Shown here: positions 4,424 through 5,775 of the stretch, piece after piece | Position numbering within the stretch: position 1 is the stretch's first letter | Layout of the letters: every line of letters begins with the position of its first letter | Assembly: GCA_011065225.1 (NCBI GenBank) | Contig: JAAKFC010000100.1 | Coordinates: 1 to 5,775 of the forward strand | Source of the DNA: Chlamydiota bacterium | GTDB taxonomy: Bacteria > Chlamydiota > Chlamydiia > Chlamydiales > Rhabdochlamydiaceae | Length of the DNA stretch: 5,775 nucleotides | Direction: 5' to 3' | Translations under genes and position numbers: made by a program | The notes under the pieces: generated by a model | Seen by the model: only the letters and a program-made list of their open reading frames with translations | Database searches by the model: none | What the model was told of the DNA's origin: nothing

Positions 4424-5775
4424 ATGGTCAAAGAAGCAGAATCTTCCTCTACGTATTCGAGTCTGTTCAATCAGCAACATCAACAAAAAATTGAAGAGCT
4501 TGTTACCCTTGCTAAGGATCAGGGTTATGTCACGTATGAGGAGATCAATGAGATCCTCCCGATGAGTTTTGACTCAGCGGAGCAGATTGATCAGGTACTG
4601 ATCTTTCTCAGCGGGATGGATATCCAGATCCTCAATCAGGTTGAGGTAGAGCGGCAAAAAGAGAGAAAGAAAGAAGCCAAAGAACTCGAAGGGATTTCCA
4701 AGAGGGCCGAGGGGGCCTCAGATGACCCTGTTCGGATGTACCTTAAAGAAATGGGATCAGTACCTCTTCTCACTCGTGAAGAAGAGGTGGAGATTTCCAA
4801 AAGGATTGAAAAGGCGCAGATTCAGATCGAGAAGATCATTATGCGCTTTCGTTACTCGACGAGGGAAGGCATTTCCATTGCTAATTATCTCCTAACTGGC
4901 AAGGAACGCTTTGACAAATCGATTGCTGAGAAAAAGGTAGATGATAAACAAAAATATCTTGCCCTTCTCCCACGCGTCATCGAATTGCTCCATAAAGAAG
5001 ATGTCTTTCTAAAGGGACTTCTTCTGCAGATGCGTGATCCCAAAATGAAGAAAGCAGAGCGGCTCAAGGTCTCAGAAGATATCGAAAAATGCCGTATTCG
5101 CACTCAGGCATTCTTGAGGCGCATGCATTTTCGCCACAATATCATCGAAGACTTTGTCGAAGTGATCATGAATGGCTATGAACGGTTCATCATTCTCGAG
5201 AATGAAATCCAAGAGCTGGCCCCTCGCGCTGAGAAAAATAAGTTTGCCGCTGCCAAACTTGCTGCTGTCAAACGCAAGCTTTCTAAGAGAGAACTCGCCG
5301 CTGGACGCAATATCGACGAATTCAAGAAAGATGTCCGGATGCTGCAGCGTTGGATGGATAAGAGCCAAGAAGCTAAACGCGAAATGGTCGAGTCGAACTT
5401 GCGTCTCGTCATCTCCATTGCTAAAAAGTACACCAATCGGGGTCTTTCCTTCCTCGATCTGATCCAAGAGGGGAATATGGGCCTCATGAAGGCGGTCGAG
5501 AAGTTTGAGTATCGCCGTGGTTACAAGTTTTCCACCTATGCGACTTGGTGGATCCGCCAAGCAGTCACCCGTGCCATCGCCGACCAAGCCCGTACGATTC
5601 GTATCCCAGTCCATATGATCGAGACGATCAATAAGGTTTTGCGCGGTGCCAAAAAGCTCATGATGGAAACGGGTCGCGAACCCACCCCCGAAGAGCTAGC
5701 TCAAGAGTTAGGACTCACTCCTGAACGTATCCGTGAGATTTATAAGATCGCCCAGCACCCCATTTCACTCCAAGC
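4424..5775 (+). CDS. rpoD: RNA polymerase primary sigma factor (sigma-66/sigma-70), 3' end outside the window
   Basis: The frame is open from the ATG at 4424 to the window edge (450 codons; chlamydial sigma-66 is about 570), so the region 4 domain is missing only because the window ends. The N-terminal region 1.1 is seen at about 20-75 (KIEELVTLAKDQGYVTYEEI), region 1.2 at about 101-135 (DPVRMYLKEMGSVPLLTREEE), a long non-conserved region to about 315, region 2 at 319-398 (ESNLRLVISIAKKYTNRGLSF, DLIQEGNMGLMKAVEKFEY, GYKFSTYATWWIRQAVTRAI, RTIRIPVHM) with the -10 melting and recognition residues, and region 3 from 399 on (GREPTPEELAQELGLTPERI). It directs RNA polymerase to housekeeping promoters. 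The ATG is the only usable start: a stop (4394-4396) lies upstream in frame with no ATG, GTG or TTG between. No Shine-Dalgarno precedes it. Smaller frames on both strands inside this gene are shadows. Confidence 0.97.
   Translation, partial: MVKEAESSSTYSSLFNQQHQQKIEELVTLAKDQGYVTYEEINEILPMSFDSAEQIDQVLIFLSGMDIQILNQVEVERQKERKKEAKELEGISKRAEGASDDPVRMYLKEMGSVPLLTREEEVEISKRIEKAQIQIEKIIMRFRYSTREGISIANYLLTGKERFDKSIAEKKVDDKQKYLALLPRVIELLHKEDVFLKGLLLQMRDPKMKKAERLKVSEDIEKCRIRTQAFLRRMHFRHNIIEDFVEVIMNGYERFIILENEIQELAPRAEKNKFAAAKLAAVKRKLSKRELAAGRNIDEFKKDVRMLQRWMDKSQEAKREMVESNLRLVISIAKKYTNRGLSFLDLIQEGNMGLMKAVEKFEYRRGYKFSTYATWWIRQAVTRAIADQARTIRIPVHMIETINKVLRGAKKLMMETGREPTPEELAQELGLTPERIREIYKIAQHPISLQ

Noticed and set aside
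5072..5614. 180-residue minus-strand frame
   Set aside because: It is exactly antisense to conserved sigma factor regions and shows no family resemblance of its own.

Overview
The window looks like a piece of an environmental (amoeba- or arthropod-associated) member of the Chlamydiae. Three things point there. The right edge carries the first 450 codons of a primary sigma factor with chlamydial sigma-66 character. A ribosomal protein S20 gene (rpsT) lies close by; as far as I recall, Chlamydia also keeps rpsT and rpoD nearly adjacent. The left half holds AT-rich genes of host-interaction type, including a eukaryote-like RING finger protein. The genus cannot be fixed from this sequence.

Left part (1-2187) is AT-rich accessory DNA. 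A small gene of unknown function starting at 28 has been hit twice: a one-base frameshift in a run of seven A (178-184) and insertion of a complete IS630-family element (402-1530) with an intact DDE transposase on the minus strand. Removing the IS and one copy of its TA target duplication rejoins the reading frame, which then ends five codons later at 1547-1549. The restored product would be about 129 residues with a C-terminal membrane helix. Next, 1636-2187 encodes a 183-residue protein with an N-terminal RING-H2-like zinc finger, an acidic middle with a possible ubiquitin-binding helix, and a C-terminal membrane anchor. This is the most interesting intact gene here, a candidate secreted E3 ubiquitin ligase acting in the host.

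Right part (2184-5775) is mostly core chromosome with higher GC. rpsT (minus) ends tail-to-tail with the RING gene, their stop codons overlapping. A strong consensus promoter for rpsT reaches into the start codon of a divergent two-helix membrane protein resembling DUF3592 (2517-2957). An AT-rich gene with its own near-consensus promoter and a hairpin terminator (3041-3568) encodes an unknown protein with a helical part and a seven-unit, 15-bp tandem repeat rich in Ser/Asp/Tyr/Phe. A CoiA-like nuclease (minus, 3609-4361) is divergent from rpoD, which starts at 4424 and runs off the window.

Taken together, a conserved rpsT-to-rpoD backbone is flanked on the left by an effector-like cassette that a transposon is degrading, and a second effector-like gene sits inside the backbone. 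No RNA gene or CRISPR array was seen, and no stretch longer than 300 bases lacks a gene or element.
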